A stretch of DNA of 64,000 nucleotides from Bostrychus sinensis (taxonomy: Eukaryota; Chordata; Actinopteri; Gobiiformes; Eleotridae), in assembly GCA_020698575.1 (NCBI GenBank), contig CM036252.1:4052672-4116671 (forward strand), written 5' to 3'. Below, piece after piece: positions 46,331 through 57,660 of the stretch. Positions within the stretch are counted from its first letter, which is position 1. Every line of letters starts with the position of its first letter. The notes under the pieces were generated by a model. The model was not told the origin of the DNA. It worked only from the letters and a program-made list of their open reading frames with translations, and did no database searches. The translations under genes were made by a program, and so were the position numbers.

Positions 46331-46703
46331 TGTAGCGTGCTGGTGTGAAGAAACAGACCGCTGAATAATTTCTTGGCTCTTTATGTGCCGAAAGAATATT
46401 ACAAGGGCTACTGTTGACCGTAACCCACACCAAAAGCAATGAAAACTAGTTTAACCAGAACCCACAGCCATGGGAACAACTAAGTCTCCTGAAAACTTAC
46501 AGTAACCGTATAAAACCGAAGACCCCCGAACTCATAGCCAGTCACAGTGTAAAATCAAACCATTGCCATAGCAACCAAAAAGTTCATGCTACTGCCACAT
46601 TCAAAGACACTGGGGCATCTTAGCTTCAAGCACATTAACAAGAACTGAAGTGTAACTAATGAATAGAAATGCACCAGTAAAGTATAAAACATAGGTCGTT
46701 ACA
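46331..46703 (-). mobile_element. Gypsy-type 3' LTR
   Basis: The 373-bp segment has inverted ends TGTAGCG...CGTTACA. On its inner side is a pure C run on the plus strand, a polypurine tract on the coding strand, so this is the 3' LTR of the minus-oriented element at 46704-47985. It sits in the block A flank. Confidence 0.75.
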
Positions 46704-46717
46704 CCCCCCCCCCCCCC
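46704..46717 (-). other. Polypurine tract
   Basis: Fourteen C on the plus strand, that is 14 G on the coding strand, directly before the 3' LTR. This is the usual primer site for plus-strand synthesis in LTR retrotransposons. Confidence 0.7.
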
Positions 46718-46888
46718 TTCTCAAAGTCCCTCGCCCACGAGGGGCACATAAAAGTCACTCAGATAAGGAGGGATTCGGTGAACCCTTCTAGGCCACCACC
46801 TCTGAGGGAATGGGGAAGGCAAAGGGGCAGGAGCAGGGGAGGGTAAGGGAGAAGATTCTGAGGCAGGGGAAGGGGCAAGGAAACTGTG

Positions 46889-47985
46889 TTAGGGTAAAAC
46901 ACTGGGAGAGGACACAGTGAGACTGGGGGGACTAGTGGTGTTTACAGTATCAGATGTGGTCGGGTTAGGAACTGCGGGAAAAAGGTGTCCTTGAGGGGAC
47001 TCTGTGCCTCTGTAAGGGCCCAGCCAGTCACGGTGCAGTGCCACCTTGCCTCTTCTGGGCGGCAGCTGAACCCTGTACACAACCTCTCCTAGTCTCTCTA
47101 GTATTTCACATGGTCCTATCCAATTACTGTCCAGTTTTGGGCATCTGCCCTTCTTCCTCTGAGGGCTATACACCCAGACCTCCCACTGTAAAGTGATGTC
47201 CCTTGGAATGTACATCGTAATTCCTCTTCTGCCTCACTCCCGCACACTGGAGCTGATTTCTGGCAAACTCATGTGCAGACTCCAGCCGGTCCTGGAGTCG
47301 TCTGGCATACTCTGGCCCAGGGGGAGCAGCTATGGCGTCTGGTGGTCTCCCCACCATCATCTCAGCTGGGGTCTGAATCTCCCTGCCCAGCATAAGGAGA
47401 GCAGGGGAACAGGAGGTTGAGTCCTGGGCGGCAGACCTGATAGGCCATGAGCACAAACGGGATATGTGTGTCCCAGTCCCGCTGGTGTTTGGCTGTGACC
47501 ATAGCAAGCTGTTGGGCCAAGGTACGATTAAATCTCTCGCCCAGTCCATCACTCTGTGGATGCAGAGGGGTTGTGTGGGTCTTGTGGGAACCTAATCTTT
47601 CACGCATAGCTGCAAAAATATGAGACTCAAAGTTCCGGCCTTTGTCGGTGTTTATTACCTCTGGGACCCCAAATCTGCTGAACATTCCCTACACTAACGC
47701 ATGCGCTATAGTCTCAGCTTCCTGATCTGGGAGACTATGTGCTTCCAGCCACAGTAAAATAGTCCATTACTGTGAGGATGTAGCGGTTTCCCTTTTCGGT
47801 TTGGAGAAAAGGGCCAAGAACATCAATCCCCACTCTTTCCATTGGACATCCAGCAGGGAACTGTTGGAGGAGAGCACTGGATCTGTCAGTGGGCCCCTTG
47901 TGGGAAGTACAGCAGTCGCAGTGACGGCAGTAGTCTTCCACAACCCTCCTCTGTTTTTAAAATTTAGCCTACATGTCATGACAAA
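46889..47985 (-). pseudogene. Ty3/gypsy integrase, frameshifted
   Basis: Minus-strand pieces lie in order. The zinc-binding end is YCRHCDCCTSHKGP. The first Asp is in VGIDVLGPF, the second in EVINTDKGRNFESH, and the Glu in GLGERFNRTLAQQL. A C-terminal part follows with WIGPCEILERLGEVVYRVQL and LHRDWLGPY. The DDE residues are all present, but the frame changes at least twice. Reverse transcriptase and gag are missing, so the element is 5'-truncated at about 47985. Confidence 0.85.
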
Positions 47986-48622
47986 AAGCTCTTTGAAGAA
48001 ACAGAATATTAGTTTGTCCTTCAGATGTAGAGGACAAACTCCAACAAATTATTGGCTGCAGTAAGTTCATTAGCTTTCTTTTAGCTTTACGCTAACAAAA
48101 ATAAGACAGCAAAGTGGACCGCGGAGTGAACAGCGGTAAATAAGTAGCGCTAGTGAGTGATTTCACCCGTGCTCCGCTTCACCTGCTCTCACGTAAGTGC
48201 GAGTCTGCTCGTCCTCAGTCCACATGTGTGCGTCAGTGCGGTCTGTCTCACTCCCTGCAGTCAACAGTCACAGAGGGAACAGAGAGGACAGTCTCAGTGC
48301 GACTTGTGATGCTTTGTATTCCGCAAAAACGGAAATTTGAATAATGTGAAATTAAAACACATCACGAAACGCATCAATTACTTTACCTTAGCTTATTCCC
48401 AGTCTTCTTACTACTGTTAAAAATATACATCCATGGTTAAAAAGTATCATGTGCACTGTACATGGGCAGGGCCAGGTGAGCATTAATCATGGCGGCTGAA
48501 ATTCAGTGAATGCAGCGGAAACCCTTGTGCTATTGTGTAGTTGAATAACTTGCCTTTCCAGATTAAATGTCTGTTCTTGGTCTTGGATTTTGTGAAATAA
48601 ATTTCTAATTTAATGTGTCTTA
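47986..48622. other. No gene recognised
   Basis: Spacer between the gypsy relic and the next transposon. The last about 30 bp belong to the CTTATAGTCC repeat into which the 1.4-kb element jumped. Confidence 0.4.
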
Positions 48623-48624
48623 TA

Positions 48625-50040
48625 CACACTAAAAAATTATGGGTTAAAAATAACCCAAATTGGGTTGTTTTTAACCCAGCTGCTGGGTAACTGTTGGACT
48701 AACCCACAGGCTGGGTTATACATTCTACCCAAAACTGGGTTATATTTCTCTCCTCTGCTGAGTTAATTTTACTTTTATACCCTTATGCTTGTAATGAACA
48801 CCACAGTATTCAGTTAGAAAACATTTATTTTCACAAAACCAATGAAACAAAAGAATTGTTCTGTATTTAAAACATGTGACAACATCATCAGCAGTAAAAT
48901 TTGAATTCATCAGGTAAAAAGTCCATCAGATTTCTCACATAAAGTCCTCCTTTACTTGGTCCTTGCTGTAACTTTGTTAAATGACAGATGGTTGAGAGCT
49001 GCTCTGGTCCTTGTCCCAGAGTCAGAAGGCGGGGCTGTGGTGTGGACTTCAGCTGGGGCAGGACGTTCCACTGTGGGGAAAAAGGAGAAAGAGAGAAAAA
49101 AAAAAGAAAGAGTTAAATTCTTGCTAAAATATTTGTATGGTGATACTTTCACTATCAGGGACACCAGTTTTTCCACAAACTATAAGTGGAATAAATATAC
49201 TTTTATATTAAATAAAAACAATTATAAAATTATTCTTATTTGTACTTTGGTCAGTGATGCCATATGAGATCCTCTCTGCTGCAGGACACTTCTCAGTGAG
49301 TGTGTGGAGCTCAGGGCAGTTTTTTTTTTTTTTTTGCCTTGACAAATATAGGAACACAAATTATCACAAGTTTGTCATTCAAAAGGAAAACCTAAGGGGA
49401 TTTTAATATTTTTAATCAGTGTAAAACTATCTGCTCACCTGTAAATCTTCTGTAACATTACATCAGCTCAGGCCATGAGGAGAGGCCAGGACCTGAAACA
49501 ACAGGCATTTTAACTGAAGAGCAGTTAGCTCGTGGACAGTTAGCCACAAGTAACAGATACAAAAGCTGACACAACTTTTGTAATTTATTACTTCACAAAT
49601 CACCTCTAACATCCTGAAAGTAATTCTAATATTTTTTGCTTGGTTACCAGTTTCCATTTTTCAGTTAAAAAGCGAGCTGAGGTAAAGGCTACGAGCTAAG
49701 TTAAGCTAAGCAGGCTACTGCTTAGGTCAGAGAGAATTTGACAGAGGAAACATTACATAATCAGATTCAGTTGTAGAAAACTTTAAACTAAATGATAATG
49801 ACAGAATAATTAGATAAATGTGTGTCCACACCTCTTATCTGACGTTCCTCTGAGAGCAGGAGCTGAGGAGGCTGAAGTTTGAATCTGACCCAACTCCTGG
49901 GTCGACTGTTCAACCCAACCTCTACCCAGCAGCTGGGTCAAACAAAACTACCCAACTCTCTGTAAATAACCCAGAAAAATGACCCAACTGTCATAACCCA
50001 GCATTTGGGTAGAAAAAATAACCCAGCATTTTTTAGGGTG
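48625..50040. mobile_element. Non-autonomous DNA transposon, 1.4 kb, TA target
   Basis: The ends CACACTAAAAAATTATGGG and, on the other strand, CACCCTAAAAAATGCTGGG form inverted repeats continuing with many AACCCA/TGGGTT units. The flanks read CTTATA on the left and TAGTCC on the right, which rejoin to CTTATAGTCC of the interrupted repeat. This gives a TA duplication, as in mariner-like or related families. No transposase is left. Confidence 0.7.
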
Positions 50041-50145
50041 TAGTCCAGTGCAACTTATATAGGTTTTTTTCCTCTTCATGACACATTTTTTGACTGATGT
50101 GACTTATACTCCGGAGTGACTTATAGTCCGGAAAATACAGTACAA
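50041..50145. repeat. TCCAGTGCAACTTATA repeat, right half
   Basis: Contains GACTTATACTCCGGAG and CTTATAGTCCGGAAAATAC, a widespread fish repeat. Its left half is at about 48600-48624. Confidence 0.6.
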
Positions 50146-50168
50146 AAAAAAAAAAAAAAAAAAAAAAA
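50143..50168. repeat. Poly(A) run
   Basis: Long A run directly after the repeat. Confidence 0.9.
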
Positions 50169-50479
50169 TTAAGATTAGGTATAGTGCATCCTCTTTCAAG
50201 CATCAGTCAGAGAAGTATGAAAAATGTAATTAAAATGACACAAAGCCTGATAAGACCCAATAAGATTGACCTTTAGCTTTACACAGTCAACTATCTATCT
50301 ATGCATTCAAAAATATTTTCTTTGTTTAAATTTAGTAGCCTAATTTCTTTTCTCTTTTCCTAACTTTGGTGTAGCCCATGTGACAAAAACAGAGTCGGGG
50401 TGCACTCCCCATTCGTTGCTACTTCTCGCGATAGTAAATGCTTTTACGAGGGTTGCGTCATCCAATCACGTGACCAGAC

Positions 50480-51085
50480 CAGTGTTGCCAGATTGGGCGG
50501 TTTCCCGCCCAATTGGGCTACTTTTGCTCTCTGTCGGCGGAAAAAAATAGCATTGGGCGGGTGTATAATATTTGGGCTATTTTTAGACTTATGGGGCGGG
50601 ATTTTGAAAATGTAAAATAAACTTATTTTAATAATATTTTTAAATTTCCTGATCAAAAATTACATATATTTGCTGGTTATTGATGAATAAAATTAATTTG
50701 TAAAATAGAAGTAGTAATATTAGTGTCATTAGTTGTCAATCACCTCTGATTGGTTGAAAAAAGTAAACACTCTGCAGCCCCATGAGCGCAGACGGGCCAA
50801 CAGTGTTTCCTCTCAAGCTTGGAGTTTTAGTGTTTAGCAACCTGCCGAAGTGGGGGAAATACAAGAAATCGTACAGGAAGGAGAGTGACCCACAGCTAAA
50901 AATGTGGATCGCCCCTGTCCCAGAAGGGGCGAAGTTTTGTGTGCTCAAAATATGCTATTTCATATGTATTACAGTTTTAACATTAAGATTGTAGAATGGT
51001 TGTGATTTGGGCAGGTTTTTATTGCGTTTGGCGGGTGTTACGTTATATTTGGGCTGGAAACTGTCAGTCAGATCTGGCAACCCTG
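50480..51085. mobile_element. hAT element 1, 606 bp, perfect 8-bp duplication
   Basis: The ends CAGTGTTGCCAGAT and, on the other strand, CAGGGTTGCCAGAT are flanked by GACCAGAC at 50472-50479 and 51086-51093. Inside on the plus strand (50782-50940) is a short frame with LPKWGKYKKSYRKESDPQLK and then APVPEG. This resembles the N-terminus of hAT-type transposases, so the element is an internally deleted derivative. Confidence 0.85.
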
Positions 51086-51125
51086 GACCAGACGCGCCCA
51101 ATCAAGCGACAATATTACCTGACAG

Positions 51126-52245
51126 CAGGGGTGAAAGTAGATTTTTGCTTATGCCGGTACTATAACAAATTATGCCTACATATATATATATTAATAGCAG
51201 AAAAAGCAGATATAAGAGGTTAAGAATGAATCTTGACTATAAATGAAAAATATAGACATGGCTTATACAAGGTTTACCAGGGTTTGAAAACAAATCAAAC
51301 GCACACTATAAAGGCCAACACACACCGGACGCACGTCAAAAAATATGCCCCTATTGTTTTCTATGAGGCGCACACATGGCCCCCGTACTTCTGCAGTAAC
51401 AAAGTACTTCTGCAGTAACAAAAACAAAGCAAACAGGTGACATACATCAGGCTCTGACACCTTCCTCACCTGTCTCCTCCCTGATACCGCTGCCTCTCCT
51501 CGTGTGTGCGCGTGTGCGTCAGCCCCATGGCAGTGTTCAGAGCGGCCGCGGAGCGCGAGCCGCCCGCAGCCTCCACAACAGAACTGAAGTGAAAGCAGCC
51601 AGAACTCTGATTGTTATTAAGTTGCTTGTATTCGGTTTAGTTCGTAGCTCGTGCGGTTTCCTCGCGCTTCCGCGGTGTCTCGTGTTTTAGAAAGAATCTC
51701 AGACTGATCCATCTGCGTGTCATTCAAATGCCATAGGCAAATGACTTTATTTGGAAAGACATGGCTCTGCGATCTACCCGCACTGCTTTTACGATCGACG
51801 GTAGATCACGATCGACGGGTTGAGGACCACTGATTAAAACCTTCTCAAGCGTTTGGTGTAATTTTAGGCGGCACTCCAGGTGTGCTTTGGGCTTAAGACG
51901 CGCATGCTCAATGCTTTTGTTTAAGGAAGCGAGACAATCAGTGAATGATGAGAGGGGAGAGGGACATTCTGTGCATTAAATCACATCACGGAGCGATCAT
52001 AAGCCACTAAAAAACACACAGACACATAAATGATGAGATAAAGCACTGCCTGGTTCACATGCTTTAGCGTCAGAGATTTTTTTTTCCTCATAAAAGCGTC
52101 CGCGGTCCGCGGTTGCTTTCTAATGTGTGTAAAAGCTGCAAAGACCGGTTGGACAGCTGATCTCTTTCAACCCGGTACTGCGTACCCCCTCTAAATCTTA
52201 TGCCGGTACGTAGTACCGGGCCGTACCGGCTTACTTTCAGCCCTG
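51126..52245. mobile_element. hAT element 2, 1,120 bp, perfect 8-bp duplication
   Basis: The ends CAGGGGTGAAAGTA and, on the other strand, CAGGGCTGAAAGTA are flanked by CCTGACAG at 51118-51125 and 52246-52253. The interior is non-coding, apart from short frames, and includes GCCGGTAC phrases at both ends. Confidence 0.9.
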
Positions 52246-52253
52246 CCTGACAG

Positions 52254-54181
52254 CCATACACTGTCAGTAGGTGCGGGGACAAGCACGGGGGAAGTTGCTG
52301 CAGGTAAGCTTTAAGGTTATTTAACGCGTTAAATTACTATCTCGGCACCTGAAATTTATTGTACTGCATGTTCACTTGTAGGCACCAACTACCACGTCCT
52401 AACTGCGTTGAAAGGGGTCCAACTCGAGCGTACAACAACACGGAATTGCTGAGTGTTTGCATTATGCTAACGCTAGCTTAGCCGGCTCCATGCGGTTGCA
52501 TGGGCTGGTTAGCATCTGTGTTTTGAGCCTGTTTCTCCACTATTTCTCATGCAAATGAAATGATATTGATGTCTGATGCTCTCCAAGCTACTTATTCTAC
52601 TTGTGCTGTGTGTTGGAGGCATTTTAAAGCCCAAACTCACCGTTTTATTAGTGCTTGTAATATGAATGGTAGCTATTGGAGGTCAAGCATGCAGTGCTTT
52701 TCACTTCGCTTTTTATTGTGTATCAGCACTATGCATAGTATTTATTTGTGTATATTTGATGCTGAAATATTTTTGATATGAGCTAATTGAAATGATTTAC
52801 ACACTTAAGAATATTTTAATACAATTAGTATTAATATGAGGGTTAACCTAGTTCTGTGCACAATTTTGACTGTGATGGTGACTTGGTCCTGTGTTTTAAT
52901 CAGGCGAGGTACCCATGGATGGTGAGCTAAAGAGTAGGCCTAGAGCCTGAATCAACATTCATTTCAACATTCGTCTCAACATTAGAAGAACGCCAGCACC
53001 GGTTCTGCTAGGGCTGGTAGGAGGCTCCCTGCAGCCAAATTGAACTCACTGCCTTGCACCTCACTTTCTTTACAGTTCTCATGCATATAAACAAACCTGC
53101 CGTATGAACTTTTCCCTGGACACAATCATCTGAACTAGCCTTACATGGTTAATGTAGACTGTTGGACATTGAGAGCTGTATGCGTGATCAGATTGTAGTG
53201 AATGGCCATTCGATTATTGTATGTTTTGTATTGTCCACTTGTCAACTTTTAATACATGGTACCAGCAAAACAACAATTCAGCGTCTGTTCACTCTCCTTG
53301 AGCCGCTCATAGTTCTTCTGTTATTAGCCCATTGGTCAATTCATACATAGCACGTATGCTACATTTCTCTAAGCATTTTCAGTTAATTTACACTCAAAGA
53401 TCTCCCATCGGGGAAACCCAAAACTGTCTGGACCATGTTGGTAGACATTAGACACATTGTATTTCATATCTGGTTGTCATTGTCTTGACCAGAGGAGTCT
53501 CTGGGACCTCAATAATCTATTTGTCAGGCTTATTCCCATTTTTCTTCTTACCCTGCGGCTCAGTGAGCAGAGGAAAGAGTGTGTAAAGTTTGTATTTTGG
53601 CGTATTCAAGGCTCCCCAGGCTGCATCAAGGGGAGAGCTCCGTTGTTTTGCTGCCGCTAAGTGACTGAATGTGGAGCACAAGTGTCCAATAGGCTGCTGT
53701 ATTTTAGATGATTCAGGACACATTCATTAATTAAAAGAACAGTAAATGAGTTAAAGCATTGTTTTGGCATAAAGTTGTATCGCAGTCATTATAACCTTAT
53801 ATTAATATTAATATACACATATACAATGATATACAAAAATAGCTTATGACAGAATTTTTTTGACCCTGTCTATCAAAATGACACAGTAATTATCTCCAGC
53901 GTTACCTCTGCCATGAGGTCTCCATTGCTGCGTTTTATGTCACTGAGACACCACAGAACTAATAACACTTTAACCAGACGGCTTGGTTTAGGCTTCCCTG
54001 TAACCTAGTCAGCCAGTGACTTGTATTACCCAGTAATACTTTACAACTATTGCAGGCTCCCGTGAGACTTCAACCTGGAATGAAGAATGACAACAAATTT
54101 CTTCTGTGTCCTACTCGCTATTGATAACAGACATATGTATCTCATCATTTTATTGGTGAATTGAGTTTGGTGGATTCCAGT
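52254..54181. other. No gene recognised, possibly single-copy
   Basis: This is the longest stretch in the right half without recognised repeats. A GCAG|GTAAGCTTT donor-like string at about 52301 follows a GC-richer patch, so an untranslated exon is conceivable. Frames here show no family likeness. Confidence 0.3.
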
Positions 54182-54656
54182 TGTAACAGTCCCGGACCCA
54201 GCGAAAACAGGCCTCCCGTCTCTGAAATGCTATGGAGGTAGGAGGCTGGAGGATCGGTCCCTGGTTGCTCCGTACGGATCTGTCCACTCGAGGAATTCCA
54301 CTTCCGACCCCAGATTGTTTTGAACATTTCAGATTGACTTGACAAGAAGACAGTGTCTGGATCAATCAGTGAGTCATCTTTATTGACTTGTGCACAAGGA
54401 GAAAAACAGTACAAGGCAGGATGCAAAGTGTTGTACCCTGCTTAGCAGAAGGTAGTTTTTATACTAAGCATACACAAAGGAGGGAGTATGTGTCACTTTT
54501 GCTTTAATCTATAAGAGGTCACCATGGCCTGGCCTCGTGTGCACTAAAACACAACATGCTTATGGCCTATCAGCTGTTAGGCATGTTGTTGTCCTTTCTT
54601 ACCTCACACAATAGAAAAACAATAGTATAACACAGAAGCCATGAATTTCCATTACA
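54182..54656 (-). mobile_element. LTR-like element, 475 bp
   Basis: The ends are TGTAACAG...CCATTACA. Read on the minus strand, a TATA box (TATAAAAACT near 54455) is followed about 75 bp later by AATAAA (near 54380), then about 200 bp to the end GTTACA. That is U3-R-U5 order. I found no clear target duplication and no adjacent coding, so it may be a solo LTR or a decayed one. Confidence 0.5.
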
Positions 54657-55011
54657 TGCACCCAGGGTCACACTTGAGAGATGTTGTGTATTTTTCAGTT
54701 TTAGTGTGGGAATGGCCAGGGAGATAAATACAGGCTAAACTGAAAAACAAGGCAAAGAGGTTATTAAAGAGTGTTGGAGCGTCACAGCCGTTGTCTACAG
54801 ACGGCATTCACACGGTGTAAAAATACCTCGTGTGACATGTGATGCAGTGCTTTTAGTGACAGGGAGACTTAGACAGCTTTGTCACATTAGTTCACATGAA
54901 CTGTGACTTTTTCTTTTCATAAACTAATATTCCTCACGGTTTTATCTTATATCTAGTTTCACATACACCAAGGTAAAGATTAGATTAACCATTCTGATCT
55001 ATTCATTCATT
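54657..55011. other. No gene recognised
   Basis: AT-rich spacer with no supported feature. Confidence 0.4.
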
Positions 55012-55120
55012 CATTTTTTTCCGCTTATTCCCGTTAGGGGTCACAGGTGACTGGAGCCTATCCCAGTAACTTTGGGCCGTAGGCGGGGTACACCCTGGAC
55101 AGGCGCCAGCTTGTTGCAGG
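55012..55120 (+). repeat. LINE 3'-end-like repeat
   Basis: ATTCATTCATTC, then GGGGTCACAGGTGACTGGAG, CCTATCCCAG and GGCGGGGTACACCCTGGACA: a fish repeat phrase usually at LINE or SINE 3' ends. A related phrase is part of every TAAR block (for example 19240 and 58425). Confidence 0.6.
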
Positions 55121-55328
55121 CATTCTGATGTATTTTATACCAAGCATTTTTAACCAAGTGTTCTGAGACCTCAAAAACGCAGTGCCACAGAAGAGAGGGT
55201 TACTGAAAAATAAAGCAAATAAAGCAAAACACGACTCCAGGTATGTTTTTGATGAGGGAACAACAACATAACATGGTAGAAAGCTTTAAAAAGTAAATTT
55301 TACATACAATAGGCCCTTTAAATGTGAT

Positions 55329-55355
55329 GTTCATGTCACAATTGGTGACATGAAC
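55329..55355. promoter_or_regulatory. Conserved palindrome upstream of TAAR C
   Basis: Same 11-bp arms and 5-bp spacer as in blocks A and D, about 705 bp before the ATG. Confidence 0.5.
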
Positions 55356-55778
55356 CATAAACACAACCATGATCCTGGCAGTTATATGCAGCCCTGCACA
55401 TCAAACCTCTGCATGGTTTGACATGGTGAAGGCATGTGCTTGGGCAAAGGATACTATGGAGTAAAAACAGCATAAGGAATTTCAAAATATCACAGTATTA
55501 CATACAACAAGGCCAACCTGAGACTTTGTAAAAACTGCATCAGTTGTTTATGATTCCACTCTTTGATGTGGTTCACTCAGTGCTCAGGCTTTAATGTAAA
55601 ACAAGATAGAATTTCAGAAACTAACAAACACATTCAAATGTTGTAATTCAGTATTTGGATAAGTAATGTTAGCTGGCATGAGAGCTGCAGTAAACTATGA
55701 CCATAAAAAATGCACAGTACTACAGACACTGAGCAGCAGGTGCTGTCTGAGGCCTTCAAAGAATCAGACACAGATTTG

Positions 55779-55786
55779 TATTTAAA
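55779..55786 (+). promoter_or_regulatory. TATA-like box upstream of TAAR C
   Basis: TATTTAAA 275 bp before the ATG, in the same context as in A and B. Confidence 0.35.
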
Positions 55787-56060
55787 ATGGGTGCTCTTTT
55801 TAGTTTAGGGACTTTATTTTTTCAGCCACAAAATAGAAAAGTAAGATTTCATGACTTAGTAAACTTCTTCAAAGTTATTCAAAAGTGCTGAGTCATTGTT
55901 TGATATCCAAAGTGAAGTTGTGGAGTTGTTTTGGCTCATGATGCAAGTGGCTTGGGAGGTCCAGTGTCCATCTGGGAGCAGGCGGAGGTGGAGGGAGATG
56001 AGAGAAAAAGCGTCTGGATGAAGTCACTTCTTCCCCCACCACCCGTCTCCTTCCTCCAAC

Positions 56061-57112
56061 ATGAGCAGTGAGCAGTGGTACCAGCAGTGCTACCCAGAGC
56101 TGGGCAATCTGTCCTGCTTCATGCCGATCCCCAATCAGAGTGGCTACATCTATCTGACCACACTTTTTACCTTCGCCATCTGCACTGGCATCCTCAACCT
56201 TATGGTCATCATCGCTATCTCGCATTTCAGGCAAGTTGCAAATGGTCACGTCAGGTTTACTGTAATGCATTTACTCATTTTGTTTCTTTTTTCAGGCAGC
56301 TGCACTCCTCTGTCAACTTCATCCTCCTCAACCTGGCTGTCTCAGACTTCCTGGTGTGCTGGGTGCTGATCCCAGTCGAAGGTTCCTTCCAGTACACTTG
56401 CTGGCGAGTTGGCGACATCATGTGTGCCTTTTATAGTATTTTTCACTTCACGTTGATTTCCACATCGATCGGAGACATGATCCTGATCTCCATAGACCGC
56501 TATGTAGCCATTTGCGACCCCATGCACTACTCCACCCGAATGAGCCGGAGATCTGTTAGCATCGCTCTGATCGCAAGCTGGATCTTCTCCTTCCTGAGCG
56601 GTGTTGGGTATTACCACAAAACTGTCATTAATCCGGGGGGGTATAAGGGGTGCGAAGGGGAATGTGCCGCAGTGGTGCCCGATATTGCAATTTACTTTGA
56701 CCTGTTGGTGAACTTATGTGGGCCCATTGTGCTCATAGTGATACTGTACTTGCGAGTTTTCTTTGTGGCAGTGTCGCAGGCCCGTGCCATGCGTTCTCAC
56801 GTTGCAGCCACCACACAGCAGCCGGCAGTGAACTCCAGGAAATCAGAGCTGAAAGCAGCACGGAATCTGGGCTTTGTTGTGTTACTCTTTCTCCTCTGCT
56901 ACACACCGTACTACGTGGCCTATCTGATAGCAAATATGAACTATTATTTTCAGCTCTTCATGTATAATTTGATGTATTTGAACTCAGGTTTTAACCCCTT
57001 ACTCTATGCGCTCCAGTATCCCTGGTTTAGGAGATCTGTGAAGCAGATAGTGACGTTTAGGATTTTGCAAAGTGGTTCACGTGATGCAAATGTGCTTTGT
57101 TTTAATAGATGA
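56061..57112 (+). CDS. taar: Trace amine-associated receptor C, intact, two exons
   Basis: Olfactory-type class A GPCR of the TAAR family, 328 residues. Exon 1 (56061-56234) encodes the N-terminus with CYPELGNLSC and TM1. Exon 2 (about 56300-57112) encodes TM2-TM7. Landmarks are LAVSDFL, Cys3.25 in GDIMC, DRYVAICDPM, FDLLVNLCGP in TM5, CYTPYY in TM6 and NSGFNPLLY followed by PWFRR. Position 3.32 is His where A has Phe and B has Val, while Asp5.42 is shared. The toggle residue 6.48 is Tyr. Compared with A, differences concentrate in TM3, ECL2 and the start of TM7, while TM5-TM6 and the tail are nearly the same. That suggests either selection on the binding pocket or gene conversion in the 3' half. 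Both splice readings of the intron keep the frame. Confidence 0.92.
56231..56295 (+). other. 65-bp TAAR intron (C)
   Basis: GC-AG reading 56231-56295; GT-AG reading 56235-56299. Same size and same ambiguity as in A and B. Confidence 0.75.
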
Positions 57113-57179
57113 AAAAGCATGTTACTGATGCATGTGCAATGAATTTGAAATAGCACTTTACCCATTTAATATGTTATAA

Positions 57180-57295
57180 TATGTTTTAGTCCTTGTTTAA
57201 TTCTGTCCAGATTTGGTTTAGTCCCAGCACAGTCCAGTTTAAGTCCTTGTGTAGTCCTGATTTAGTCCTGGTTTAGTTCCAGTTTAGTCCATGTC
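57180..57295. repeat. 12-bp minisatellite, block C (shortened)
   Basis: TTTAGTCCTGGT-type units. About 600 bp of flank and array present in A and B are missing just before it. Confidence 0.8.
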
Positions 57296-57489
57296 TTGTC
57301 CCTATGTAGTATTGCTCCTTTAGTTTATTAAAGGTGATACTTGGAAAGCCAGATATTTTCTGAGGTGGTAGTCTAATACCTGTGTGTATGAAGGTTTAGC
57401 ATTTATGAAATAAATTTGACAAAATATCAGTACTGTGCCATTTTTTCTTCTCCTGTAAATGTCACTTACTCCCTTTGGTTCTCAGTGTA

Positions 57490-57660
57490 CAAAAAAGATG
57501 TATGTGTGTAGCTGCTGTACATTGACATGGTTTATTTAGCAACTGAAACAACAGAACTAACAGAAAAGTACACACAACTGCATCTAGTGCTCCCTGAGGC
57601 CGCACCACGGAGCACCAACCTGTGTGAAAACCACCTAATTGTAGCTCTTCATTGTACACA
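57490..57660 (-). repeat. Conserved 170-bp segment, block C
   Basis: Minus-strand copy, open frame of 65 codons, no ATG. Confidence 0.6.

Noticed and set aside
54182..54656. A complete endogenous retrovirus at 54 kb
   Set aside because: Only an LTR-like segment is visible; there is no gag, pol or env on either side and no clear target duplication.
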